From Pokkaliibacter sp046614695 (GTDB taxonomy: Bacteria > Pseudomonadota > Gammaproteobacteria > Pseudomonadales > Balneatricaceae), in assembly GCF_046614695.1 (NCBI RefSeq), contig NZ_JBKKHQ010000021.1:1-64000 (forward strand): a DNA stretch of 64,000 bases, in the 5' to 3' direction. The position numbers and the translations under genes are program-made. The notes beneath the pieces are model-generated. The model was not told the origin of the DNA. It saw only the letters and a program-made list of their open reading frames with translations, and made no database searches. Below are positions 26,693 through 35,913 of this stretch, in pieces (within the stretch, counting starts at the first letter, position 1; each line of letters starts with the position of its first letter).

Positions 26693-27934
26693 TCAGGCGG
26701 TTTCGGCAGGCTTGGGCTTGCTGGGCTCTGCCATTTCCGTCGCGCTCGGTGCTTTACCGTCGCTGTTACCGTGATCATCGGTCAGCGCCTTGATGGTGCT
26801 TTCCGCGGAAAGAACACCGGTCAGGCGCTCTTCGCCGTCCAGTACCGGCAGGTGATAGTCAGAGTGAGCCAGCTGCTCCATGACTTCATCCAGTACATCC
26901 GTTTCATGCACACCTTCGATAGGACGCATGTGGCTTTCGATAGAGCCGGAAGTGCTGCCACGCAGACCTTCTTCATCGACGATACCCAGCAGATGCTGCT
27001 CATCATCGACAACGTAAGCGTAATGATCCGGATTGGTCGACAGCTGCGACAGCGCATCGCTCACCGAGGTCTTGCTGCTCAGGGTGTTGGCCGGAGCCAG
27101 CGCCAGGCTTGCGGTCAGTACCTTGGTGCGGTTGATGTCCTGAACGAAGGCATTGACGTATTCGTTGGCCGGCTCCAGCAGAATCTGCTGTGGCGTACCG
27201 ACCTGCTGAATCACACCATCTTTCAGGATCGCGATGCGGTTACCGAGGCGCAGTGCTTCGTCCAGATCGTGGGTAATAAAGATGATGGTCTTGTTCAGCT
27301 TGGCCTGCAGCTCGATCAGCTGATCCTGCATTTCACGGCGAATCAGGGGGTCAAGGGCACTGAAGGCCTCATCCATCAGCAGGATTTCCGGGTCAGTACA
27401 GAGGGCACGGGCCAGGCCCACACGCTGCTGCATACCGCCGGACAGCTGATCAGGATAGGAATTTTCATAGCCTGCCAGACCGACCACGTCGATCCAGTAA
27501 CGGGCTTTGTCTTCGCGCTCAGACTTGCCAACACCCTGTACCTGCAGACCATAAGCGACGTTGTCGATCACGGTGTGGTGGGGCAGCAGGCCGAAGCGCT
27601 GGAATACCATGCTGATTTTGTGACGGCGGAAGTCCAGCAGCTCGGTATCACTCATGGACATGACGCTCTTGCCACCGACTTTGATGTCGCCGGAGGTAGG
27701 CTCAATCAGACGGTTAAAGTGACGGATCAGGGTGGATTTCCCTGAGCCGGACAGGCCCATGATCACGAAGGTCTGGCCGCCTTCGATTTCCAGGCTGATA
27801 TCTTTCAGGCCAAGGGTATGGCCGGTATCTGCCAGCAGGTTTTCTTTGTCCTTGCCAGCCTTAACTTCTTCCAGCGCGCGCTTAGGGTTGCGGCCGAAAA
27901 TCTTGTAAATGTTCTCAACGGAAATGGTAGTCAT
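26693..27934 (-). CDS. proV: Glycine betaine/proline ABC transporter ATP-binding protein
   Basis: Energises uptake of betaine or proline as osmoprotectants. The 413 residues contain Walker A GLSGSGKST (60-68), signature LSGGMQQR, Walker B ILLMDEAFSALD and the H-loop ITHDLDEA. Two CBS domains follow (about 275-395), which in relatives sense ionic strength or nucleotides. The start has AGGGG six bases before ATG. It is the last gene of a leftward proX-proW-proV operon, the reverse of the E. coli order. Confidence 0.95.
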   Translation of the reverse strand: MTTISVENIYKIFGRNPKRALEEVKAGKDKENLLADTGHTLGLKDISLEIEGGQTFVIMGLSGSGKSTLIRHFNRLIEPTSGDIKVGGKSVMSMSDTELLDFRRHKISMVFQRFGLLPHHTVIDNVAYGLQVQGVGKSEREDKARYWIDVVGLAGYENSYPDQLSGGMQQRVGLARALCTDPEILLMDEAFSALDPLIRREMQDQLIELQAKLNKTIIFITHDLDEALRLGNRIAILKDGVIQQVGTPQQILLEPANEYVNAFVQDINRTKVLTASLALAPANTLSSKTSVSDALSQLSTNPDHYAYVVDDEQHLLGIVDEEGLRGSTSGSIESHMRPIEGVHETDVLDEVMEQLAHSDYHLPVLDGEERLTGVLSAESTIKALTDDHGNSDGKAPSATEMAEPSKPKPAETA

Positions 27935-28034
27935 CTGTATCCCCTGCCCATTCGATGGTCAGATTGAGGTCTGTCAGGTGGAGGCAACCGTGTCGGGTTG
28001 AGTGCATAAGCTTTCCTTCCTGGCGTTGGACGCT

Positions 28035-28057
28035 CAGAGCACCTCGCAGGTGCTCTG
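28035..28057 (-). repeat. Intercistronic hairpin between proW and proV
   Basis: A perfect 10-bp inverted repeat (28035-28044 with 28048-28057) has a 3-base loop and no U-run on the leftward transcript. It is unlikely to terminate; it may stabilise or process the mRNA. Confidence 0.6.
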
Positions 28058-28096
28058 CAATCTCATGACAAATAATGCGTGCATCAATGCAGGCGG

Positions 28097-28948
28097 TTAG
28101 TGTCCGCCACGTTGTGACCGACGGCCGTAGGCCTGAGTCACGCGGTCAAACAAGACAGCGAGCAGAACGATACCGATACCGGCTTCCAGACCCTTACCGA
28201 CGTCCAGACGCTGGATACCCATCAGTACCTGCTCACCCAGGCCGCGCGCACCGATCATGGAAGCAATAACAACCATGGACAGCGCCATCATGGTGGTCTG
28301 GTTAACACCGGCGAGGATGTTAGGCAGAGCCAGAGGCAGCTGCACACCGAAGAGCTGCTGACGTGGGTTGGCACCAAAGGCGCGGGTGGCTTCCATCACT
28401 TCTTCATCGACCAGACGGATACCCAGGTCAGTCAGACGAATCAGCGGTGGAACAGCATAGATGATGGTGGCGAAAATCGCGGGCACTTTACCCAGGCCAA
28501 ACAGCATCAATGCAGGAATGAGGTAAACGAAACTTGGCATGGTCTGCATGATGTCGAGGAACGGCAGTAACACCATTCGCAGCTTGTCAGACCGGGCCAT
28601 CAGGATACCGATAGGAATACCTATCAATACCGAAAGGAAGGTGGCGATCAGCATCAGGGCCAGTGTCTGCAGCCCCTGATCCCAAAGGCCGAGAGAACCC
28701 AGACCCAGCATGAGGCAGGCAATTCCGACGGGAAGCTTCCAATTGCGGCTCGCTGCGTAGCCGATGCCGGACAGCAGGATGATCAGCAGCCACCAGGGCA
28801 GCGCCTCAAGGCCATGCTCAAGGGCGACCAGAACGGTCAGCAGTGCATTGGAGACGGCTTCGAAACTGTCGCCGTAGTTAATAACCAGCCAGTCGACAGC
28901 GTCGTTAACAGGCTTGGCAATCGAGAAAGTAAAGGCTTCTGGGAACAT
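28097..28948 (-). CDS. proW: Glycine betaine/proline ABC transporter permease
   Basis: Membrane channel subunit, 283 aa. A periplasmic N terminus precedes about seven hydrophobic segments. The permease EAA-type loop reads EVMEATRAFGANPRQQLFGVQLPLALPNI (about 189-217). ProW hallmarks include DIMQTMPSFVYLIPALMLFGLGKVPA. It lacks the very long N-terminal tail of E. coli ProW (354 aa). It sits between proX and proV in the operon. Confidence 0.94.
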   Translation of the reverse strand: MFPEAFTFSIAKPVNDAVDWLVINYGDSFEAVSNALLTVLVALEHGLEALPWWLLIILLSGIGYAASRNWKLPVGIACLMLGLGSLGLWDQGLQTLALMLIATFLSVLIGIPIGILMARSDKLRMVLLPFLDIMQTMPSFVYLIPALMLFGLGKVPAIFATIIYAVPPLIRLTDLGIRLVDEEVMEATRAFGANPRQQLFGVQLPLALPNILAGVNQTTMMALSMVVIASMIGARGLGEQVLMGIQRLDVGKGLEAGIGIVLLAVLFDRVTQAYGRRSQRGGH

Positions 28949-28974
28949 ATAGGATTCCGATGCGTTGGTAATAC

Positions 28975-29010
28975 TCCAAAGAGTCAGCCCACGCGGGGCT
29001 GCTCTTTGGA
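28975..29010 (-). repeat. Long intercistronic hairpin between proX and proW
   Basis: The arms TCCAAAGAG-T-CAGCCC (28975-28990) and GGGCTG-CTCTTTGGA (28996-29010) form a 15-bp stem with one bulged base and a 5-base loop, just after the proX stop codon. Without a U-run it probably protects the proX transcript 3' end, allowing more binding protein than permease. Confidence 0.65.
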
Positions 29011-29017
29011 CCCTGGC

Positions 29018-30067
29018 TTATAGGGACGCTTTGATCTTGGTGGCAACGTCCGCAGGAACCCACTGGCTCCACAGCTCTTCATGTTCTTTCATGAATTTCT
29101 CTGCGGCATCCGCGGCTTCAACGTTGTTGTCATCCATGTAGGCAAGCTGCTGGTTGATCACGTCGTTGCTGAGGTTGAACTTCTTCCAGAACTCCATCAG
29201 TTTTGGCGCAGACTTGGCAAAGTCGGTGTTGGCCGCTTTCAGGATGATGGACTTCGGATAAGCGGTCGCTTTGCTTGGGTTGGCGTCCGGCTTGATCAGC
29301 TGATCAAAGACGGCCTTGTCATACGCTGGCTCTTTCAGACGGACCAGATCGTATTTACCCAGCACGGAGGTTGGCCCCCAGTAGTAGAACACGACGGGCT
29401 TGCCGCGCTTGTAGTTGGTCGCGATAGCGGCTTTCAGCGCGGCGCCGGTACCTGGACGGAAGTTGGTGAAGTTTTTGTCCAGACCGTAGCCAACCAGCTT
29501 GTTGGTGTTAACCACTTCGCAGTTCCAGCCGGTAGGGCAGTTATAGAAACGGCCTTTTTCCGGCTCTTCAGGATCCTTGAAGACTTCGGAGTATTTGGCC
29601 AGGTCTTCAACGCTTTTCAGATCAGGGGCAACGGCCTTGATGCCACGCTCTTTATCACCCTCTACCACGTAGCGGGGAACGTACCAGGCTTCTGCATCAA
29701 CACCGCCTTTGGCGTAAGTGTCACCGAACTCTTCCACTTTGCCCTGCTTGGTGCCTTTGTCCCACAGGGTCTGCATGGTGTTCATCCACATTTCTGGCAT
29801 CAGGTCGACATCGCCGCGAATCAGCGCAGTCAGCATGGCGATGGTTTCACCGGGCATGCGTTCGGCTTCGCAGTCGTAGCCTTTTTCAATGATGTCTTTT
29901 GCAACTTCTGCCATGAACAGGTTGCTGGACCAGCTCATGCCCGTCAGACGAACAGGGTGATCAACTTCACAGGCCGCGTAGGAAGAGGTGGCCCAGGAAG
30001 AGGCAAGTGCCAGGACACCGGCTCCTGCAAATTTACCCAACTGACGTGGTGAAAAAGTATGGCGCAT
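29018..30067 (-). CDS. proX: Glycine betaine/proline-binding periplasmic protein
   Basis: High-affinity substrate-binding subunit, 349 aa from the ATG at 30067 (GGAGAAG upstream; an earlier in-frame ATG at 30103 is less likely). A Sec or Tat-like leader (MRHTFSPRQLGKFAGAGVLALASSWATSSYA) precedes cleavage at SYA-AC. The mature protein has aromatic residues typical of the betaine cage (LTGMSWSSNLF, EMWMNTMQTLW, VVFYYWGPT). It is the first gene of the operon. Confidence 0.93.
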   Translation of the reverse strand: MRHTFSPRQLGKFAGAGVLALASSWATSSYAACEVDHPVRLTGMSWSSNLFMAEVAKDIIEKGYDCEAERMPGETIAMLTALIRGDVDLMPEMWMNTMQTLWDKGTKQGKVEEFGDTYAKGGVDAEAWYVPRYVVEGDKERGIKAVAPDLKSVEDLAKYSEVFKDPEEPEKGRFYNCPTGWNCEVVNTNKLVGYGLDKNFTNFRPGTGAALKAAIATNYKRGKPVVFYYWGPTSVLGKYDLVRLKEPAYDKAVFDQLIKPDANPSKATAYPKSIILKAANTDFAKSAPKLMEFWKKFNLSNDVINQQLAYMDDNNVEAADAAEKFMKEHEELWSQWVPADVATKIKASL

Positions 30068-30513
30068 TCTCGCTTCTCCAGTAGATGTTATAGCTGTAAG
30101 CAATCGCCAGAAATGCAGTGAATGTCACGAGGGCTCGGACACGTCGAGAAACGGCTATCAGCGGTGAGGCTGATATGCAGCAACGGCTCTCCAGGTCATC
30201 CTATACCCTTCAAAATTGCTGCTTTCTTCGACGGTTCAAAGCAAAAACCGACATTTCAATGCTGGCGACGCCGCGGCATCAGTCCCTCAATGGACAAAAT
30301 GAATCAGACAGCCACAGTCATTGTTTAAAAAGTAACCAGATTCGATTTGACAAATCCGCAATCCTTTTTAGATATTAATTAGAACAGTAAATATTTCAAC
30401 ACAAATTATTTGACGTTGTTCGCGAGTGCCGATAACTTGGCGCCGCCATCGCGACATTGTCCTTTCGGAGCGCGCCCACGGCGCTTATCTGACAAGTCAC
30501 TCGGAAACTGCCC
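30068..30513. promoter_or_regulatory. Divergent regulatory region of proXWV and the marR-like gene
   Basis: About 445 bases, strongly AT-rich from 30320 to 30420. A rightward -35 TTGACA is at 30347-30352, with a weak -10 (TAGATA, 30369-30374). The run 30373-30412 is rich in TATT/AATA half-palindromes, as expected for a MarR-type operator. No exact EctR/CosR site can be assigned. Confidence 0.45.
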
Positions 30514-30996
30514 ATGCCCCAAGACGCTCATGATCAGGTACTGATCACCCTTCGCCGGATTATCCAGGCGATTGATATTCACTCCCGCAGTCTGAAAAAA
30601 CAGTCCGGACTGACCACGCCACAGCTGCTGATCATGCAGGCCATCAGCAAACTCGGTGTGGTGCCGATTCGCGCTCTCGCCACGCAGGTCAATCTTTCTC
30701 AGGCGACGGTCACCACCATCATTGACCGCCTTGAAGCCCACGGGCTGGTAAGCCGCGAGCGCAGTCAGGAAGACAAACGCAAAGTGCACGCCTTGCTGAC
30801 CGAGCAGGGTCGGGAAGTGCTGGCCCAGGCACCGGAACCAATGCAGGCGCATTTCATCAAGCGCTTCAAGGAATTGCCGGATTGGGAGAAGGGCATGCTG
30901 GTGGCCTCGCTGCAGCGACTGGCCAGCCTGATGAACGCCCCGGATGTGGATGATGCCTTCCTGGAAGGCGATGATGCCTCCCGTCCGCATTTCTGA
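30514..30996 (+). CDS. MarR-family transcriptional regulator, probably of osmolyte genes
   Basis: A 160-aa winged-helix regulator. DNA-binding segments are VPIRALATQVNLSQATVTTIIDRLEAHGLVSRERSQEDKRKVHALLTEQG (about 48-97), the typical recognition helix plus wing. The C-terminal tail is acidic (PDVDDAFLEGDD). It is divergent from proXWV across an AT-rich region. MarR proteins EctR (methylotrophs) and CosR (Vibrio) control compatible-solute genes from this kind of position, so control of betaine uptake is a reasonable inference. Confidence 0.85.
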   Translation: MPQDAHDQVLITLRRIIQAIDIHSRSLKKQSGLTTPQLLIMQAISKLGVVPIRALATQVNLSQATVTTIIDRLEAHGLVSRERSQEDKRKVHALLTEQGREVLAQAPEPMQAHFIKRFKELPDWEKGMLVASLQRLASLMNAPDVDDAFLEGDDASRPHF

Positions 30997-31057
30997 GCAG
31001 TGGTAGCCTTGCAGTAGTTTGTTCAGAACCCGTGTTTTAGCCTGCTTTTCACCATGA

Positions 31058-31081
31058 AATAGCCGCAGTTAGCGGCTTTTC
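31058..31081 (+). terminator. Terminator downstream of the marR-like gene
   Basis: The stem AGCCGC/GCGGCT (31061-31066 with 31072-31077) has an AGTTA loop and is followed by TTT. The U-run is short, so strength is uncertain. Confidence 0.6.
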
Positions 31082-31177
31082 GTGTTTCTGTGCAGAGGTC
31101 AAAAGCGTCGTTGCTCTCACAGCGTTCAGAAGAACTCCCTTTCTCACGCCAGAATGCGTTTTCCCTGTTTATTCCGG

Positions 31178-31205
31178 GGAACTTTGCCGCCCTAACTGTC
31201 ACATA
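31178..31205 (+). promoter_or_regulatory. hrp-box-like promoter upstream of paralogue 1
   Basis: GGAACT, 15 bases, TCACATA. It differs from the canonical hrp box only by C-to-T changes at the last base of the -35 and the first base of the -10 element. Predicted transcription starts near 31211, which argues for the ATG at 31285 rather than an upstream in-frame GTG at 31213. Confidence 0.6.
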
Positions 31206-31284
31206 GCCTCAAGTGATCCCGGTCAGGACGCTGACTTTCCAGCCCTGCGATATTCCGCCTTGTGACTGTTATGGACCCCGAGCT

Positions 31285-33441
31285 ATGACTGTATCCCTCT
31301 CGCGTCTGTCGGCTGCGCCGTTGTTTGCAGCTTCCGAGTTGAGTGATTCTGCTGTTGAGTCTGGCCGTGAAAGCGCCCCGGCGGTAACCCAGGTGGAGCT
31401 GGAAGAACACTTTCGCTCCAGCTGGATCAGCCCGGCAGAAAAATGTGATGCCCTGCGTCACTGGATGCGTGAAAGTGATGGTTTGAGCCTGCCGCAGCGT
31501 CAGCAAGTGCTGGACCTGCTGGAATTGGTCGCCAGCTGCCGAACCCTGACCTATCGCGGCAATCGCGATGTGCTCTCCACACTGGATGTGCTGGAGAAAC
31601 AGCCGGTCACCGGCGCCCACGATGCGGCACTGGCGTTCGAATGTCAGCGCCGGGTGCGCCAGTTGCGTGAGCGCGTCCTGCCAAGTCCGCTACTTTATCG
31701 TCCGCGCGATCTGTTCCAGAGCCTGACGGACCGTTATCTCGATGAAAAATCCCAGCAGGCCATGCGTTATTCCCAGCGCGAAGTCGCCTCCTGTCAGCGA
31801 GGCCAGAGTGCGACGGTTGAGCAACAGGCCCAGCATGGGGTTTTTGCGGAGCTGATGAAGCTCGCTAATGAAAGCCGCGGCTGGCATGACCCGGACCGGC
31901 TGGCACGCAGCCTCACGCCCTTGCTGGACCGACTGCATCAGTTGTCGAACCTGCCCCTGATGATGCCGAATACCCTGGGTAGTCAGCTGGATGAAATTCC
32001 GGTCGGGCAGCACTCTTACCGCAGCCTCTTTCTCACCGCCTTGCTACGTCACAAAGCCAGTCAGGAATCTGTCGGCGAGCTGGTATTCCGGCTGTTGCCT
32101 GCGGCGCGTGAATTGCCGGCTTCCCAGGCCGCCGAGGTCATGAAGGATATGGTGCAGGCGCTCTGTGAGCAGGGTGATACCACCCGCCTGTTTATGATTT
32201 CCGAAGCGTTGCTGGATATGCCGCCGACGCTGCAGATTCGTGTGCGCAGTCACTATCCCTTCCCGCCCGCCGGTGTGGCCAGTGTCGGCGCCAATGCGCA
32301 TCTGAATCAGGACCGCCGGGTGCTGCAGATGCAGATCAGCACGTTGCTGGAAGGTCTGGTGCGCGGCCAAAGTACCGATGCCGACACGGTGCTCAGTATT
32401 CTGAGTGCGCTACCGGTGGTCGCGGGCGTCAATGCCAGTGAAGCCTGCCTGACGCTGATGGAGCACTGCCACACCCTGGATATTTCTGCCCGCCAGCGTG
32501 TGCTGCCAGCGCTGATTCAGTCGGTGCACCAGTATGTGGACACGCAAGGCTCGACGGACGTTCCCGACAGTGAAAACCCGCACCGTCTTCACCTTCGCGA
32601 TATGGTGCTGCTGGAGGCGCTGGTGGAAGCCGAAGACCTGCCACGCAAGAGCCAGCTGGAGTGCGGCATCATGATTCTGGGCCGCCTGGATAATCCCGAG
32701 GAGGCCTTCCAGCTCTTTAACGGCCTGCTGCGCCAGACCAACGAAGTGGTCGCGCCTGCCGTACAGAAAGAGTTATTGCGTGAGCTGGCCATGCAGTTGC
32801 CCGCGCTGAATGGAGCCACGCCTGATGGGCAGGATCATCCCCTGTATCGCGAGGCGCTGGATGCGCTGCTGTTAAGTTTTTATCAGCTGCCCGAAACCGA
32901 TATCACTGCGCAACTGGCCGACAGTCTGGTGCATGCCTTCAATGCCCATCGCACGCTGGATGTGGAATCCCTTGAGTTGTTATTGCCCTTGCTGGCGCGC
33001 GGTGCCCATCGGGCCTCCCTGCAGCCGCGTGCAGATCTGCTGCTGCTCGGTGTCGCCGCTGATGACCAGCAATGCCTGCAGGCACTGGGCTGGCTGCGCC
33101 GCTGGTGTGAATCCTTGTCGGTGGAAGGCCAACTGCGTTATCTCGGACAGGGCTTTCAGCTGCTGACCTCGTTGCAGAATGAGGGTCTGAAACGCGAGGA
33201 AGTCGAACGTTGGACGACCCTGATCGCGCAGTTACCTCATGGTCAGATCAATACCCCTGAACGTCAGGAACTGGCGGCCGCCATGTTGCGAGATGCGCAG
33301 GATGCAGTCCGCATCCTGACCGATAGCGATGACATGCAGGAGCAACTGCAAACGCTGGAGGCGAATCTTTTGCCTCTGGCCGCGCGCTTTGCCAATCAGC
33401 TGCGCACCGAGCTTGCCAGTGCCATGACGGCGATGTCCTAA
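31285..33441 (+). CDS. Tandem paralogue 1, candidate Hrp-regulated effector (718 aa)
   Basis: Unknown family; first of six related genes. No signal peptide or TM helix. The N terminus is Ser-rich (11 Ser in 50) with no acidic residue before position 18, as in type III export signals. Shared layout: N-domain (about 37-105, ISPAEKCDALRHW), F-box-like segment (about 137-166, RPRDLFQSL ... YLDEKSQQAM) and a central helical repeat region with the family pattern IPVGQHSYRSLFLTALL ... LLPAARELPASQAAEV. The C-terminal block (LADSLVHAFNAH ... RYLGQGFQLL) is shared with paralogues 3 and 6. The final basic RHxSxFR motif of its siblings is weaker here. Only a weak ribosome binding site precedes the ATG. 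Confidence 0.75.
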   Translation: MTVSLSRLSAAPLFAASELSDSAVESGRESAPAVTQVELEEHFRSSWISPAEKCDALRHWMRESDGLSLPQRQQVLDLLELVASCRTLTYRGNRDVLSTLDVLEKQPVTGAHDAALAFECQRRVRQLRERVLPSPLLYRPRDLFQSLTDRYLDEKSQQAMRYSQREVASCQRGQSATVEQQAQHGVFAELMKLANESRGWHDPDRLARSLTPLLDRLHQLSNLPLMMPNTLGSQLDEIPVGQHSYRSLFLTALLRHKASQESVGELVFRLLPAARELPASQAAEVMKDMVQALCEQGDTTRLFMISEALLDMPPTLQIRVRSHYPFPPAGVASVGANAHLNQDRRVLQMQISTLLEGLVRGQSTDADTVLSILSALPVVAGVNASEACLTLMEHCHTLDISARQRVLPALIQSVHQYVDTQGSTDVPDSENPHRLHLRDMVLLEALVEAEDLPRKSQLECGIMILGRLDNPEEAFQLFNGLLRQTNEVVAPAVQKELLRELAMQLPALNGATPDGQDHPLYREALDALLLSFYQLPETDITAQLADSLVHAFNAHRTLDVESLELLLPLLARGAHRASLQPRADLLLLGVAADDQQCLQALGWLRRWCESLSVEGQLRYLGQGFQLLTSLQNEGLKREEVERWTTLIAQLPHGQINTPERQELAAAMLRDAQDAVRILTDSDDMQEQLQTLEANLLPLAARFANQLRTELASAMTAMS

Positions 33442-33549
33442 GGCCACAGCACTCAGAAGTAACTAGACAGGCCTGCCGCAGAAGATTGTCTGGCGGAGAC
33501 CTGAAATTGCCCATCACTGCGCTTTTTTTGCCGAATCGATGCAGCTATG

Positions 33550-33577
33550 GGAACTCAGCGCTTTGGCGGTTCACCCA
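33550..33577 (+). promoter_or_regulatory. hrp-box-like promoter upstream of paralogue 2
   Basis: GGAACT, 15 bases, TCACCCA, the same two C-to-T variants and spacing as the element before paralogue 1. Predicted start of transcription near 33583 means the protein must begin downstream, excluding the in-frame start at 33486. Confidence 0.6.
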
Positions 33578-33680
33578 AGGCGCCATCATAACGACTGCCT
33601 GTCGGCAACGCGTGACGGGCCGTTTCTCTATGGACAAACAGACCGTGCATGGGACGTACGGACAGTCGTGGCAAGGTAGC

Positions 33681-35870
33681 ATGATCACGACCGGGTTGGG
33701 GCAGATGATTCATCATCAGCGGGTACAGGTAACACTGAACGCAGCAGAGGCGATGCGCCTGCATGCCGCGCAGGCACAAGCGCAGGCACTGGATGCCAAA
33801 CCACCGCAGGAGCCCACTGAGGCCGAGCTGCAGGCTGAGTTGCGTAACCCCCGCATTCCTCCGGGTGAAAAACTCCATGGCCTGTGTGAACTCATCCGTC
33901 TGTCGCCCAAAATGACCCTGCACCAGCGCGAACAGCTGCTGGGCTGGATGTCGGATTTCGTGGAAAGCCACACCTTAAGTGCCGAGGCGCGTCAGGCGCT
34001 GGGTTCGGTGCTGCTCACCCTGCAACGTCATTTCCCTGATGATCCCTTGCCCGAGCACAGCCTTGAGCTGTTAGCCGCGCTGCAACGGGGGTCACTGTCG
34101 CAACTGCCGACCGATGTGCTGGCGATGATCGGCGATTTTCGTTATCTGGATCACACCAGCCTGATCGCGCTGGCTCAGGCCTATCCGGGCTTTTTGCCAT
34201 TCTTTCAGAAAGATGCCCGTGTCTTTGTGCAAAGCATGAAGGATGTCGGCACCGGACTTGAACTGGCTAAAGGGCTGATTGAGCACCGCCAGTGGGATGT
34301 ACTGCCTGATGCCCTGAATTTACCGACGGAGCCTGCGCCCCTTGGCCGTCCGCGTGATGCCCGTGAGTTGCCTCTCAGTGAACGCTCCAGCCAGAGCCAG
34401 TTGCTATTGCGGGTGGCACAGCATGCCGAAGCCACCACCGCCGATCCGCTGTTGTCATTGCTGCTGGAGAAAACCCGGCAGTTGCCTGAAGTGCAGCAGG
34501 GTGAGGTACTGGAGGGCATTGCCAGGGCCATGCAACACACGGGAAATTTTGCCGCGCTTGGCATGTTGCACCAGCAATTGCAAAGCCGTCCGCTGCATGA
34601 GCAGGTGCTGATGATGGCCTACGGGCCGCTGACGGCGGCGGATCTGCACGAAACCGGGCTGACCCTGCCTGTGGTGCAGCAACAACTGTCCCAGGGCTTT
34701 GATTTTCTGCTGCAGTCGGCCCGGCGTTTGGCGGCGGAGCCGGTGGATCATGAGGAGCGTGACGATGATCCTGCGGCACGGCCTGCGCCTTCTGCTCTGG
34801 GTCAGCACTGTCAGATTCTGGTGAAGGCGCTGGCCAGCCAGCCCAGTCTGGCGCAGCAGGATTTTGCCCTGTGGCGGCAGGTGCTGGAGCTGCATGACGC
34901 TTTGCCTCAGCGCGAACAGCAACTGTTGCTGCCCCATTTCATGCAGGCCATTACCGAAGGGCTTAATGACACCGAGGCGCGCGGCATGTTGCCGAATCTG
35001 CTTGAGCGTGCCCTCGGCCATTGCGATGAATTGCCCGCTGCCCAGCAGATGCAGCTTATCAGCCTGTACATGGGTTTCTTTCCCACTCAGCAAGGCCAGT
35101 ATCAACTGCTGGATGACTGTACGTGCCTGCTGCGTCGTGAGGATGATCCACGCCAACGGCAGGCCATGTTGCTGGCACTGGTACCCAATATTGCCCACCT
35201 CGCGCCCAACAATGAGACCGGCGGCCACCCGAACGCGACCCAGGCACTGGACGTGGCGCTGCAGTACGCCGTCAGTTTGCCTCATGACTTGCAAAGTGAA
35301 GCACTGGCACAAGGCCTGGCGCGCGCCGCCGGGCAGGGGCCACAGGTGAATGAACTGCGTTACCGGCGTTTGCTACAGCTGATGGGGCAGCAGTTACAGC
35401 AGGGGCGCGACCCTCATCATGTCGCCGACTGGCTCAAAGAGATTCATCCCACGCCGGTGGCAGGCAGCAGTGAGGGGGCAGTCAGTGCGCAGCAGCAGGA
35501 TATCAGTACCTATTTTCGCCAGTTCTTTCATGCAGCCTCGCCACTGCAGCGCCCGTCCTTGCTGGCTCATGGCCTGAAGCTGGTGAGCGATATTAAAGAT
35601 CCCTCGTTATTTGAGCAGGAAATGCAGTCCTGGCTGAACCTGTTTCGTGAATTGCCGGCAGATCTGCTCACTCATGCCCGGACACAACTGGCGGCGGTCT
35701 GCGCTGATGCCCGCGAACTGATCGAGCATCATGAAGCGCTGGGTCACCGGCACAAACGGGAGATGCTCCAGCATCTGGCGGCAGAAGAATCCCTGCGCGT
35801 GCCTGCCGAGTTGCGCCACTGCTCCTCATTAAAGGCGCAGCTTCGTCGCTTCTTCCGATCTGCTGCGTGA
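33681..35870 (+). CDS. Tandem paralogue 2, candidate Hrp-regulated effector (729 aa)
   Basis: Unknown family. The ATG at 33681 (AAGG four bases before) gives an N terminus aligning in length with the siblings; an ATG at 33630 would add 17 residues and has no ribosome binding site. N-domain at about 50-120 (LRNPRIPPGEKLHGL). It has the clearest F-box-like segment of the set at about 140-171 (LPTDVLAMIGDFRYLDHTSL). The central region has LPLSERSSQSQLLL and QLPEVQQGEVLEGIARAMQHTGNFAAL. The C terminus EHHEALGHRHKREMLQHLAAEE ... PAELRHCSSL closely parallels paralogue 5. All-helical, Leu/Gln-rich, soluble. Paralogue 3 follows after 43 bases, probably cotranscribed. Confidence 0.75.
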   Translation: MITTGLGQMIHHQRVQVTLNAAEAMRLHAAQAQAQALDAKPPQEPTEAELQAELRNPRIPPGEKLHGLCELIRLSPKMTLHQREQLLGWMSDFVESHTLSAEARQALGSVLLTLQRHFPDDPLPEHSLELLAALQRGSLSQLPTDVLAMIGDFRYLDHTSLIALAQAYPGFLPFFQKDARVFVQSMKDVGTGLELAKGLIEHRQWDVLPDALNLPTEPAPLGRPRDARELPLSERSSQSQLLLRVAQHAEATTADPLLSLLLEKTRQLPEVQQGEVLEGIARAMQHTGNFAALGMLHQQLQSRPLHEQVLMMAYGPLTAADLHETGLTLPVVQQQLSQGFDFLLQSARRLAAEPVDHEERDDDPAARPAPSALGQHCQILVKALASQPSLAQQDFALWRQVLELHDALPQREQQLLLPHFMQAITEGLNDTEARGMLPNLLERALGHCDELPAAQQMQLISLYMGFFPTQQGQYQLLDDCTCLLRREDDPRQRQAMLLALVPNIAHLAPNNETGGHPNATQALDVALQYAVSLPHDLQSEALAQGLARAAGQGPQVNELRYRRLLQLMGQQLQQGRDPHHVADWLKEIHPTPVAGSSEGAVSAQQQDISTYFRQFFHAASPLQRPSLLAHGLKLVSDIKDPSLFEQEMQSWLNLFRELPADLLTHARTQLAAVCADARELIEHHEALGHRHKREMLQHLAAEESLRVPAELRHCSSLKAQLRRFFRSAA

Positions 35871-35913
35871 TGCTCATGACGGCAGGGTGTGATGTGCAGG
35901 GGAGAGGGTGCTG

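Noticed and set aside
26771..30052. Long antisense frames (324 and 323 codons) opposite proV and proX.
   Set aside because: They mirror the codon bias of well-supported genes on the other strand, have no family features and no ribosome binding sites. The same applies to the 400-codon frame opposite paralogue 6 (43244-44446).
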